Origin: Chloroflexota bacterium
GTDB lineage: Bacteria; Chloroflexota; Anaerolineae; Anaerolineales; Villigracilaceae
Assembly: GCA_023459215.1 (NCBI GenBank)
Contig: JAEWVF010000021.1
Span: 7,728 to 71,727, forward strand
DNA length: 64,000 bases
Direction of reading: 5' to 3'
The first letter of the stretch is position 1, and each line of letters begins with the position of its first letter. Below are positions 44,857 to 53,839 of this stretch, piece by piece. A program made the translations under genes and the position numbers. Below the pieces are notes generated by a model. That model searched no databases. It had not been told where the DNA came from and was given only the letters and a program-made list of their open reading frames with translations.

Positions 44857-46377
44857 ATGATTTCGCTGCGCTTTTTTCAAAAATATTGGGCCGATTTCCT
44901 GGCTGCTTTGCTGGTTTTGGCCGGGCTGGGTTTGCGCTTGCGCCAGTACCTTTCGGGACGTTCGTTATGGCTGGATGAGGCCATGCTGGCTTTGAACATC
45001 GTCCAGCGCGATTTTGGCGGATTGTTCCAGCCGCTGGATTATGACCAGGGCGCGCCAATCGGCTTTCTCCTGCTCGAAAAGCTGACCATCAGCCTGCTGC
45101 GGAACGGCGAACTAACCCTGCGCCTGCCTTCCGTTATCGCCGGTTGCCTCGCGCTGATTTTTTTCTATCTGCTGCTGCGCCGAAGCCTATCTCCGGCGGG
45201 GATGTTGCCGGCCCTGGCCTTGTTCGCTTTTTCCGAACGATTGATTTATTACACTTCCGAACTCAAGCAATACAGTTTCGATGTTTTTGTCGCGCTGACC
45301 TTGTTGCTGGTTTTCCTGTACCTGGTTCCCAGGCAGGAAGATGAGCAGCCGTCTGGGCGCGCCTGGCTGCCCTTGCTCCTGGCCGGCATGGCGGCTGTCT
45401 GGTTCTCACACCCGTCCGTCTTTGCGCTTTCCGGTATCGGTTTGACCCTGCTCTGGCAGAATCGCCGCAACCGGCGCAGGCTGACCCAGGTGGGGCTGGT
45501 CATTTTGGGCTGGCTGGTCAGTTTTGGCGGGGTTTTCCTGGTCAGTCTGAATTCCCTGGCTGCCAACGAATTCCTGATGGCTTACTGGCAGGATTATTTC
45601 ATGCCGATTCCGCCCTGGAACAATCTGGACTGGCTTCCGAATACCCTGGCCATGACCCTGAGTTATTTTGGCTTGGGCGGCTGGCCCAACTGGCTGACTC
45701 TTATCCTGTTGCTGGGCGGTTTGCTCACCCTGGGGCGCATCCGGCCATCTTTGGGCCTGGTTTTTGCCCTGACTCTGCTGGCCGCATTTGGCGCCTCGGC
45801 GCTGGGGAAATATCCGCTTGGCGGGCGGATGCTGCTCTTTGTGGCGCCAACCAGCATTGGCCTGGCTGGCGCGGCCTGCGAAGGGATTTGCTTGATGTTG
45901 GGGCGCATCCGTTGGGCGGCAGTATTGAGCGTTGCTGCGTTGGCGTATGCGCTATCTTTCCAGTCTGCTGCGATTGCGGTGGAGAACTTCCGCAACCCGC
46001 GCATGCAAGAGAATATGCATCCGGCCCTGCGCATTTTGAGCGCCCAATATCGACCCGAAGACCGGGTTTATATCTATCCCTGGGCTGAGCCGGCTTTTCG
46101 TTACTACGCTCCATTTTATGGTTTTACGGAAACCCAATTCACAAGCGGCCAGGCAGACCCGCCTCAGGCTTTGACCGCTACGCTGACGGATGTTGGTGGA
46201 ATGCGCGGCCATGCGCGAGTCTGGATTTTGTTCTCTCACGTTTACGAAGCGAACGGAGTGAATGAACAGGAAGCCATCCATTCAGAAATCGAGCGACAGG
46301 GTTGGGGAAAGTGCAAGCTCGAATCGCGCGAACCGGGAACATCCGTTTTGCTGTACCTGTGTGATTTTTCCCCGTAA
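44857..46377 (+). CDS. Polytopic GT-C-type glycosyltransferase-like protein
   Basis: The 506-residue protein has a first exterior loop SLWLDEAMLALNIVQRDFGG, matching the aromatic-Asp-Glu pattern of ArnT/PMT-type transferases, and at least nine hydrophobic helices (RLPSVIAGCLALIFFYLLL, LFALTLLAAFGASALG and others). It probably moves a sugar from a lipid carrier to an envelope acceptor. The ATG lies eight bases after TATAAT, so the mRNA may be leaderless. It converges on another GT-C-like gene, with four bases between the stops. Confidence 0.82.
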   Translation: MISLRFFQKYWADFLAALLVLAGLGLRLRQYLSGRSLWLDEAMLALNIVQRDFGGLFQPLDYDQGAPIGFLLLEKLTISLLRNGELTLRLPSVIAGCLALIFFYLLLRRSLSPAGMLPALALFAFSERLIYYTSELKQYSFDVFVALTLLLVFLYLVPRQEDEQPSGRAWLPLLLAGMAAVWFSHPSVFALSGIGLTLLWQNRRNRRRLTQVGLVILGWLVSFGGVFLVSLNSLAANEFLMAYWQDYFMPIPPWNNLDWLPNTLAMTLSYFGLGGWPNWLTLILLLGGLLTLGRIRPSLGLVFALTLLAAFGASALGKYPLGGRMLLFVAPTSIGLAGAACEGICLMLGRIRWAAVLSVAALAYALSFQSAAIAVENFRNPRMQENMHPALRILSAQYRPEDRVYIYPWAEPAFRYYAPFYGFTETQFTSGQADPPQALTATLTDVGGMRGHARVWILFSHVYEANGVNEQEAIHSEIERQGWGKCKLESREPGTSVLLYLCDFSP

Positions 46378-46381
46378 CACT

Positions 46382-47908
46382 TTATTTTTTCTTTTCCCAG
46401 ACCAGATACCGTTCATCTGAATAAATGAGATTCCAGTTGCGGGTTTCTTTAATCTGGACATTCAACCAGCGGCTGTTTGGCCCAATCAGCAGATCAGGGT
46501 TGGTTTTGTTTTGGGTCAGTAACTCTTGTATACAGTTCCACTCTTTTTGGTCCTGACAATTACGCAGGTTAATCAGGATTTGTAACTGCTCGGCGTAAAT
46601 TCCCTTCCATTCACTGCCCCAGAGAGCAAAAACAGGTGTGCGCTCAAGCAGGTAGGGGAACCACTCCGCCTCATTGATTTTGCCAATGTACAGATAAGTT
46701 AATTGCGGATCGGTTTCCTCGCGCACAAATTGAGCCATTTTTATGGAATAAACATCGATTTCAGGCTCAAAGCGGGCAATTTCACTTATATTCCCAACCA
46801 CGGAAGCCAGGATGGCTGCTAAAACAAGAATGGATAGAAGCGCAAACCCGATGCGTGGCAAGGCCCAGGATATTTTTTCCCTGTCGTTGAATTTTTCCAG
46901 AACCCAGGCGGCAAAATATCCGGCCATGAGCGCAGTCGGGATGGGCAGGAAAATCGAGGCTTCTCCCATGATGAGGGTAATCAGGAAAGCCAACGGAAGT
47001 TGAACTTTTTTTTGCAGGAGAAGCAGGATAAATCCCGGTAAGGCCAACACAGCCAGGAACCAGTTGCCAGCGATGAAAGCCAGATGGTCCGCCAGGAAAC
47101 CGAGCGCAGCACCCGTATCCCGGAACAATAGGGCAAAGAAATCCGTATTGCGATGCGAGGAGGAAGCTGCCAGCAAACTCTCCAATCCGTGGCGCGAGAT
47201 AACCAGTCCGAGCCAGGGAGATGCCGTCAGCAAGGCCAGCAGTAAAATTCCAAGAGAAATCGCCGCTCGCTTCGGTTTCCACTCGGAGAGCAGGAAAATG
47301 ATTCCCATTAGCGCAGCGAAAGCGGTATAAAGCAGATGGGTTGTCAACAGCAGGCCAAGACAAAGCCCGGCAAATAGAAAATCTCTCCAGCCGGGTTGTC
47401 GAAGGGCGCGCAGGTAAAACAACAAACCTGCGAAACACAACACTAGCGCCAGTCCGCGTACCACCCCTGCCGACCAAACATGGGTGTAGTAAATCGATGG
47501 TGCGCTGGCGGTCAGGATTAGCCCAATCAGGGCGGCGGTTTTCGAACCGGTCAGTTCTAGGGTTAAGAAATATAAGGGGATTAGCGCCAGGATGGAGAAA
47601 ACAGCCGGGATAAACCGTAAATAAGCCCAGGTGGAGATGCCCAATTTGATGGCAAAGGCAAAAATATACATCGCCAGCGGCGGGTAGACAAAAGGAATTC
47701 CTCCCGGCCCATAATGGGGGATGTCTGTGGGCAGGGCAAAATTTGCTTCAGCAATTTGTTCTGCCATTTGGGTAAACATGCCGGCATATCCCAACGGGAA
47801 GGGCTGCCGAAAAGCCTGGAAGAAGAAAACCGGTGCGATGAGCAGCAGACCTATCAAGAGCAGGGAATGATTCCGCAGGCGAGTATGGATTGATTTTAAA
47901 AGAGTCAT
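46382..47908 (-). CDS. Polytopic GT-C-type glycosyltransferase-like protein
   Basis: A 508-residue membrane protein with about ten helices (SLLLIGLLLIAPVFFFQAF, SWALPRIGFALLSILVL and others). The first exterior loop contains PLGYAGMFTQMAEQI and HYGPGGIPFVYPPLAMYIF, the latter seen in many prokaryotic GT-C proteins. The typical DD or DE pair is not obvious, so activity is less certain than for its neighbour. It starts ten bases after the methylase-like gene and is likely cotranscribed with it. Confidence 0.75.
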   Translation of the reverse strand: MTLLKSIHTRLRNHSLLLIGLLLIAPVFFFQAFRQPFPLGYAGMFTQMAEQIAEANFALPTDIPHYGPGGIPFVYPPLAMYIFAFAIKLGISTWAYLRFIPAVFSILALIPLYFLTLELTGSKTAALIGLILTASAPSIYYTHVWSAGVVRGLALVLCFAGLLFYLRALRQPGWRDFLFAGLCLGLLLTTHLLYTAFAALMGIIFLLSEWKPKRAAISLGILLLALLTASPWLGLVISRHGLESLLAASSSHRNTDFFALLFRDTGAALGFLADHLAFIAGNWFLAVLALPGFILLLLQKKVQLPLAFLITLIMGEASIFLPIPTALMAGYFAAWVLEKFNDREKISWALPRIGFALLSILVLAAILASVVGNISEIARFEPEIDVYSIKMAQFVREETDPQLTYLYIGKINEAEWFPYLLERTPVFALWGSEWKGIYAEQLQILINLRNCQDQKEWNCIQELLTQNKTNPDLLIGPNSRWLNVQIKETRNWNLIYSDERYLVWEKKK

Positions 47909-47918
47909 GGGCTGAATT

Positions 47919-49496
47919 CTAAAACATTTTTTGCCATTTGCTTAACGCCCAACGGCCGGTTTCAGGGTGGGCGCGGCCTTCGAGATCGGTGAACTCATCC
48001 GACTCGAGCGCGGTGTGGATGAGCTTGCGTATATTCCCTACCGCCTCATCGCCAAAAATCAAATGGTTTTTTTCGGCCAGGGCCAGCAGCGCGGATGCAT
48101 GCAGGCTGAGGTACTCTGCCGGTTCGGCGCGTTTTTCCAGGGCCTGGCGTAGCACTCGGCGGATGAAGTTCACATCTGCCGGAACGGGTTTCTTCCGGCT
48201 CGTTTTCTTTTGCGAAAAAGTGATGATCGCCAGCTCGGCATTTTTCTCGGTTTCAAACGAGTCCACCTGCCAGCCGCTTGTCGCAGCGGCCAGTATCAGC
48301 GCCGAGAGAAAGTCCGGTTCCAGTTCGGGGACAAGGGCATGGAAGGGCACACGCTCGCCTGCGGCCTGGCGCAGGTTGTTGAACAGGGAGCGTAACGCCT
48401 CGGCGTGCCATTGCCAGTCATATCTCCTGCGGCGCAAAACGGCTTTGAAGGGGGCAACCGCCTGACGACCCCATAACCAGCCTGCCCACAAGGCCGAAAG
48501 CGTCCAGAAGGCCTGGTTGGGACGCGGGATAATCCCGGCCAGGGCGGCAATGGGCAGGTCGATAGGTTCTGCAACGGCTTCACGCAGGGGGCCTTCGTAA
48601 ATGACCAGCCCGCCATTTTCGGGTGGTTCATCGGGCCACAGGGTATGCGCCACACCATCCGGGGCGACTGGCGAAAAGCCGATCCAGAAGTTAACGGCTT
48701 TTTCGAGCGCCTGCCAGGCGTTATATTCGCGAAAAATACCCGGCAGGGACAACTGGCGCGGACGCGGACGCTCCCCTCCGTGCGGCCAAAGGCTGTTGCA
48801 TTGGTCGAGGGCATACAGGATCAAGGCTACCAGACAGCGCCGGCGTTCATCGCTGGTCGAGATGCTGTCGAGGCGGTTGATGACTGTTCCCAGGGCATAG
48901 ACGGCGCGCGGCAGGTACAAGCGCAGGGCTTCCTCGGCGTGGGTGCGGTCGGGATCGTCCAGCGCGGCGACGCGCTCCAGGGCGCGCGAGCGGTGCAGGC
49001 CTTCAGCATGCGACCAGCGCGCAGCTTGCTGCCGGTCCTCGTCGCTGGCGGGTCTTTCGCCCATATCGCCGCAGGCCGGGCAGGTGTAGGTTTTTGCCAA
49101 TAGTTCGCCGTTTTTGCCATCCCAGGTGAAGAATTCAGCCGGGACGGGCTGGTTGCAGGCGGCGCAATGAGTCTGGTACAGGTTTTGCAGGTGGATTTCG
49201 AGGCGTTCATCGTCTTTACGGGCGATGGCCAGGTCTGAGAGCGCGGCGCGCAGGTCGGCTTCGCCGGGTGGGTGGGCAGCCAGGTCAAGCAGGAAGCGGA
49301 TGATCGGGTTGCCGGCGGTGGCCAGTACCCGGATTCCGCTGGCGGCCAGTTGAACCGGCAATCGCGGGGACGCGGCCAGGGGTTCCAGCAGCCAGGCTGC
49401 GGGGGGCGCGATCCGATTGGACCAAGCCTGGGTCACCTCCCCTGGCAGGGGCGGCAGGTAGCGGCTGAGGGGGGCGGAGAAATCGAGCGTATTCAC
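47919..49496 (-). CDS. DNA methyltransferase-like protein lacking catalytic motifs
   Basis: A 525-residue protein that I read as a degenerate N6-adenine/N4-cytosine methylase. WLLEPLAASPRLPVQLAASG sits where the AdoMet motif I (EPFxGxG) should be, and RVLATAGNPIIRFLLDL fits the next strand and helix. A four-cysteine knuckle (C111, C114, C139, C142) resembles one in such methylases. The segment GIIPRPNQAFWTLSALWAGWLWG lines up with their DPPY region, but the catalytic Asp-Pro-Pro-Tyr is replaced by IPRP. I start at GTG 49496, six bases after TATCCT. Function is probably DNA binding or structural; this is inference. Confidence 0.62.
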   Translation of the reverse strand: MNTLDFSAPLSRYLPPLPGEVTQAWSNRIAPPAAWLLEPLAASPRLPVQLAASGIRVLATAGNPIIRFLLDLAAHPPGEADLRAALSDLAIARKDDERLEIHLQNLYQTHCAACNQPVPAEFFTWDGKNGELLAKTYTCPACGDMGERPASDEDRQQAARWSHAEGLHRSRALERVAALDDPDRTHAEEALRLYLPRAVYALGTVINRLDSISTSDERRRCLVALILYALDQCNSLWPHGGERPRPRQLSLPGIFREYNAWQALEKAVNFWIGFSPVAPDGVAHTLWPDEPPENGGLVIYEGPLREAVAEPIDLPIAALAGIIPRPNQAFWTLSALWAGWLWGRQAVAPFKAVLRRRRYDWQWHAEALRSLFNNLRQAAGERVPFHALVPELEPDFLSALILAAATSGWQVDSFETEKNAELAIITFSQKKTSRKKPVPADVNFIRRVLRQALEKRAEPAEYLSLHASALLALAEKNHLIFGDEAVGNIRKLIHTALESDEFTDLEGRAHPETGRWALSKWQKMF

Positions 49497-49616
49497 AAAA
49501 ATAGGATAGCACAAAGTTGGCGGCGGCAACGGTTTTGCTGATTGGGGGCGCTATGTTGCCTTACAAATTTCTAACACCCTCTCATTCTACACGGATTTAT
49601 GCTATCATAAATTGCT

Positions 49617-50783
49617 ATGAGCCCACAATTTGTCGAAAAAATCCTTGTCATCGATGCCGACGACCACAGCCGCGATTTGATCGTGCGCCAGACACTGCAA
49701 CCCTCCGGTTATCAGGTGAAAGCGGCAGAAGATGCCGGGTCGGCGATCCGTTATGCGCTGGAGTTCCAGCCGGACGTCATCATTGCAGATTTGAACCTGC
49801 CTGGCCTGAGCGGCAAGGATATGCTGGTGGCTTTTTCTTCGCAGGGCATCAACACCCCGGTGATTGTGATGGCCGAGAAGGGCGAGGAGCCGAAGGTGAT
49901 CCAGGCGTTTCGCCTGGGGGCTTCGGATTATTTCCTGCGGCCTGTCCGCGAGCCGGAGGTGCTTTCCACGGTCGAGCGCGCCCTGAAGCAGGTACGCGAG
50001 TCGCGTTCGCGCCAAAAGCTGGATGAGCAGCTTAAGACAGCCAACGCTGAATTGCAGCGCCGCCTGCGCGAAATGACCACCATTTTTGCGGTTGGCCGGG
50101 CGGTGATTTCTGTCACCGACCAGCGGGTGTTGTTCGAGAAGATCGCTGAGGCAATTACCACGGTTTCAGAAGCCGATATGGGCTGGCTGACGCTCAAGGA
50201 TGATAAAAGCAAATCTTTCCTGCTGGTGGCGCATCGCCGCCTGCCTGATTCGTGGGGCAAGAGAATTAACGAGTCCCTGGACGATGGCGTCAGTTCGCTG
50301 GTGGCCATGTCGGCAGAGAGTTTGAGCATCAGCGGCCAGCCGCTGGCAAAATTTAAGATTTCTTCTCTGGGAAAATCTGCCCTGGTCGTGCCGATCAAGG
50401 TTCAGCAGGAAGTGATTGGCTTGATGGTTGTGGTGCGCAAAACGGAACGCGCTTTTGGGGAGGGTGAGCAGCATTTGTTGGAAGCCATTGCCGACTATGC
50501 TTCGATCTCGCTGGTTAATTCGCGCTTGTTCCGCGCGCTGGCGCACAACGTCGAACTGGCCCAGGCTGGCGAGCGCCGCAAGAACGAGTTGCTGCAAAAC
50601 CTGCGCCAGGAATCGCAGCCCATTTTGCAGTCGGCGATTTATCCACTGGAAGTGGTGTTGAGCGAAAAGACGGGTTCGCTGAGCGATGAACAAAAACAAG
50701 CCCTGACAACCACTCAAAACTCATTAAAGCGGCTTAGTTTTTTGATGAATCAGCAAATAACACAGCCAAAGCCAAAAGATTAA
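49617..50783 (+). CDS. Response regulator with GAF domain and kinase-like C-terminus
   Basis: The 388-residue protein has a receiver domain (residues about 8-120) with the acidic pair D13/D15 and phosphoacceptor D58 (DVIIADLNLPG). The conserved lysine is an arginine (FLRPV, R108). A coiled coil follows, then a GAF domain (about 165-330, with LVVPIKVQQEVIGLMVVV). The last 60 residues resemble a histidine-kinase dimerisation helix without a clear H-box or ATPase domain. A -10-like TATCAT lies eight bases before the ATG. It precedes a histidine kinase gene by 16 bases. Confidence 0.87.
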   Translation: MSPQFVEKILVIDADDHSRDLIVRQTLQPSGYQVKAAEDAGSAIRYALEFQPDVIIADLNLPGLSGKDMLVAFSSQGINTPVIVMAEKGEEPKVIQAFRLGASDYFLRPVREPEVLSTVERALKQVRESRSRQKLDEQLKTANAELQRRLREMTTIFAVGRAVISVTDQRVLFEKIAEAITTVSEADMGWLTLKDDKSKSFLLVAHRRLPDSWGKRINESLDDGVSSLVAMSAESLSISGQPLAKFKISSLGKSALVVPIKVQQEVIGLMVVVRKTERAFGEGEQHLLEAIADYASISLVNSRLFRALAHNVELAQAGERRKNELLQNLRQESQPILQSAIYPLEVVLSEKTGSLSDEQKQALTTTQNSLKRLSFLMNQQITQPKPKD

Positions 50784-50799
50784 GATAAAATAATCGCGG

Positions 50800-52728
50800 A
50801 TGTCTAAACCAGAATTAATCCTGCTTGCAATGGATGAATCGCCCACTCTTGGATTATTGGAGCGGGCTTTGCGTGCGTCCGGATATATGGTTGCGCGCGC
50901 GCAGGGCGCGGAAGCCCTTGACCTGGTTTTGCAGGAGAGTTCGCCGGCTGTTTTGGTCATGACCCAGACCCTGAACGGCAGGAATGGCATCGAACTCGCC
51001 GAGAAAGTTTTGGAGCGCTTCCCCACCCTGCCCATCCTGCTGTACGCTGACCGGGACGATGTGGCCTTGTTCAAGCAGGCCATCCGCGCCGGATTAAGCG
51101 ATTTCTTGCATCCGCCTTTGCGGATCGAGGATATTGTCAATATTATCCAACACAATCAAAAACGCGCCAATCGCATGGGCGATTGGGTGCGTCGGGAAGT
51201 CCGCCGCACAACCGCTTCGCTGGAAAAGCGCGTCGATGAGATGGAAACCCTGGTCAAGTTAGGGCGTTCCATCCATAGTTCGCTGGACCTGGACAATGTT
51301 TTAACCAGCGTTGTCACTGCGGCGGTCGAGTTGACCGGCGCGGAAGAAGGTCAGCTTTTGTTGCTGGACGAGAAAACCAGCGAACTGTATATGCGCGCAG
51401 GCCGCAACTTTGAAGAGAATTTTGCGCGCACGTTCAGACTGGCGGTTAAAGATTCGATTGCCGGACAGGTGATTCATACCGGCCAGCCGATTTCATTTTG
51501 CCAGGACTCCCCGAGCAAGATCAAAACGGCTTACCTGGTTTATGCCTTGATTTATGTCCCGCTGCGTGTTGGCAACGAGGTCATCGGCGTCCTGGGGGTG
51601 GATAACCGCCAGAACAAGCGTCCTTTTACCCAACTGCATGAATTGTTGATGTCGGTCCTGGCTGATTACGCGGTGATTGCGATTGAGAACGCCAAGGCGT
51701 TTGAAGCCACCGACCAGGAGCGGAGAAAGCTGGATGCGACTCTCACCAACATCCAGGATGGCGTTATCCTGCTCGACCCGAAACAGAGTATTTTGCTTAT
51801 CAACCCGGCGGCGCGCAAAGTTTTCGGCATGGGAACTGCCGACCTGACCGGGCAGCCTGTTGCGGATGCGATTGCGCATACCGACTTCGCCGGGATGTTG
51901 ACTTCAATCAGCGAGAATCCGCTTAAGTTCCACGAAATCGCATTTGAAGACGGGCGCGTTTTCAATACCCAATATGTGCCGATTCCTGAAATTGGGTCTG
52001 TAATCACTTTCGAGGAAATCACCCACCTGAAGATGCTCGACCGCTTGAAGAGCGATTTCATTCATACGATTTCGCATGATTTGCGCTCACCGCTGACGGC
52101 GATCATGGGCTATGTGGAGTTGCTCGACCGGGTTGGGCCGTTAAACGATCAGCAAAAACAATTTGTGCGGCATGTCCAGAACAGCGCCCAGAACATCACC
52201 AGTTTGATCAACGATTTGCTCGACCTGGGCCGAATCGAGGCCGGTTTTGATACCCGCAAGGATGAAGTGGCTTTCGGGGCGATTGTTGGTTACACCCTTG
52301 ATAATTTGAACCAGCAGATTATCGAGAAAAACCAGACTGTAAAGGTATCCATCCCTGAAAAATTGCCGATGCTGCGCGGAAACCCCATCCGTTTGCGTCA
52401 ATTGGTTGATAACCTTTTGGTGAATGCGGTCAAATATACGCCGGATGGTGGAACCTTGACGATCAACCTGTTCCAGGAAGCGGATCAACTCATCCTGGAA
52501 GTGATCGATACCGGGCTGGGCATTCCGCCGACAGACCAGCCGCATATCTTCGAGAAGTTTTATCGCGCCAGCAATACCCCCAAGAACACACCCGGAACGG
52601 GTCTGGGGTTGGCCATCGTCAAATCCATTGTTGATAACCATGATGGGCGCATCTGGCTGGAGTCGTCGGTCGGTAAAGGCAGCAAATTTGTGGTGGTGCT
52701 GCCCGTCTATAAACGGGACGATGAATAA
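50800..52728 (+). CDS. Hybrid sensor histidine kinase with pseudo-receiver, GAF and PAS domains
   Basis: The 642-residue protein has an N-terminal receiver-like domain (about 5-118) in which the phosphoacceptor site reads AVLVMTQTLNGRNG, Asp being replaced by Met/Thr, and the lysine site reads FLHPPL. GAF (about 150-300), PAS (about 310-405) and a HisKA domain follow, with H426 in FIHTISHDLRSPLTAIMGY. The ATPase domain shows the N-box LVDNLLVNAVKYT, the G1 box DTGLGIP and the G2 box GTGLGLAIVKS. It is probably a cytoplasmic kinase paired with the upstream regulator. A TAAAAT lies eight bases before the ATG. Confidence 0.92.
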   Translation: MSKPELILLAMDESPTLGLLERALRASGYMVARAQGAEALDLVLQESSPAVLVMTQTLNGRNGIELAEKVLERFPTLPILLYADRDDVALFKQAIRAGLSDFLHPPLRIEDIVNIIQHNQKRANRMGDWVRREVRRTTASLEKRVDEMETLVKLGRSIHSSLDLDNVLTSVVTAAVELTGAEEGQLLLLDEKTSELYMRAGRNFEENFARTFRLAVKDSIAGQVIHTGQPISFCQDSPSKIKTAYLVYALIYVPLRVGNEVIGVLGVDNRQNKRPFTQLHELLMSVLADYAVIAIENAKAFEATDQERRKLDATLTNIQDGVILLDPKQSILLINPAARKVFGMGTADLTGQPVADAIAHTDFAGMLTSISENPLKFHEIAFEDGRVFNTQYVPIPEIGSVITFEEITHLKMLDRLKSDFIHTISHDLRSPLTAIMGYVELLDRVGPLNDQQKQFVRHVQNSAQNITSLINDLLDLGRIEAGFDTRKDEVAFGAIVGYTLDNLNQQIIEKNQTVKVSIPEKLPMLRGNPIRLRQLVDNLLVNAVKYTPDGGTLTINLFQEADQLILEVIDTGLGIPPTDQPHIFEKFYRASNTPKNTPGTGLGLAIVKSIVDNHDGRIWLESSVGKGSKFVVVLPVYKRDDE

Positions 52729-52755
52729 TAAATTTGACGGTTATCCTGAAAATCG

Positions 52756-52788
52756 ACGGCGCGCCAGTCTGGCGCGCCGTTTTTTGTT
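52756..52788 (+). terminator. Terminator of the signalling operon
   Basis: ACGGCGCGCC (52756-52765) pairs with GGCGCGCCGT (52771-52780) around AGTCT, followed by TTTTTGTTTT. Confidence 0.92.
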
Positions 52789-52795
52789 TTGATGA

Positions 52796-53821
52796 CTAAA
52801 CCGTTAGCCGGTTGGGGTCGAGGATGTATTGCCACCAGTTATTGGCGATCCCGTTGGTGCGCCCGCCGACTTTGGGAAAATGTTTGAGCCACCAGGTGTG
52901 ATGAGCGCGAATATCGCCATTGCCCCAATCGTTGGCGTTAACCTGTTTGAAGGCTCCGGTCAGGTTGGGGAATTGGTACCAATCATCGCAGCGGCTGTTC
53001 ACGAGGCGCATATTGCCCCAGTCATAATCGCTCTCGCTGTTCGGGGCAAAATGGATATTGCCGCATTCAGATTGGCCGGGATGGCTTTTATCGTAACGAA
53101 TAAATTTCTGCCAGAGGTTGTTTTCGGGTGTCTCGCGGGAATATACCTTTTGCATGGTTGCTTCCGCGCGGTGCCCGAAACTTTCGAGCATTTCGCCAAT
53201 GCCTCGTTCGTAGGAAAAACCCATAATCACAAAGCGGCGCGGGCAACTGAAGGTGCGCGTCAGCGGCTGGGAATTACACCAGAATGCGCCCAGGCCGCCC
53301 ATGGTTGATTCGTACAAACCGGCAAACGGGAAGGCGAAAACCCAGACCTCGTCGATTTCGTTGGTTGCCACCCGCTGCAAAATATTGAAGCGCTGGATAA
53401 ATTCATCGTAGTTGAAAAGGTCCGGCTGGTGGGCCTGGGCAGCGCCCGCCATGACTTCAGCGTAGGATTGGGCTGTGTAGCGGAACCCATCCGCCTTGAG
53501 GGGAAAATCGTTTACTTCAACCCGCTCGACAATTTGATAGCGCGCCAACCCGCCACTGGATTCGAGAATATCTGAGATGAACCCGGCGCTGAGGCTGTCC
53601 ACCGCCTGCCAGCCCATTTTCTTCGACAATTTTTGCCTGGTTCCCGCATCGACGATTGGGTCGTATACCACCATCAAGACCTTGCGCGAAACAATCGCGG
53701 CGGGCTGTGGCAAGTTGGTTGTTGAAGGCTGCACTGGCTGGGGTTTTGCCGGTTGCGGTTTGCCCGGCTGAACTTTTTTGCCGCCCAGCAGTGACTGGAT
53801 AAAGTCAATGAAGCTGTTCAT
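52796..53821 (-). CDS. Conserved hypothetical protein
   Basis: A 341-residue protein I cannot assign. Residues 1-45 form a short helix (SFIDFIQSLLGG) and a Pro/Gln/Lys linker. The rest looks globular: KVLMVVYDPIVDAGTRQKLS, DEVWVFAFPFAGLYESTMGG and CPRRFVIMGFSYERGIGEML, ending in Trp-rich segments (NDWGNGDIRAHHTWWLKHFP). No known motif or signal peptide was seen. GGAGG precedes the ATG. The next gene upstream lies 19 bases away, in a probable operon with 53840-56179. Confidence 0.75.
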   Translation of the reverse strand: MNSFIDFIQSLLGGKKVQPGKPQPAKPQPVQPSTTNLPQPAAIVSRKVLMVVYDPIVDAGTRQKLSKKMGWQAVDSLSAGFISDILESSGGLARYQIVERVEVNDFPLKADGFRYTAQSYAEVMAGAAQAHQPDLFNYDEFIQRFNILQRVATNEIDEVWVFAFPFAGLYESTMGGLGAFWCNSQPLTRTFSCPRRFVIMGFSYERGIGEMLESFGHRAEATMQKVYSRETPENNLWQKFIRYDKSHPGQSECGNIHFAPNSESDYDWGNMRLVNSRCDDWYQFPNLTGAFKQVNANDWGNGDIRAHHTWWLKHFPKVGGRTNGIANNWWQYILDPNRLTV

Positions 53822-53839
53822 GAAGCCTCCTGAAGACGA

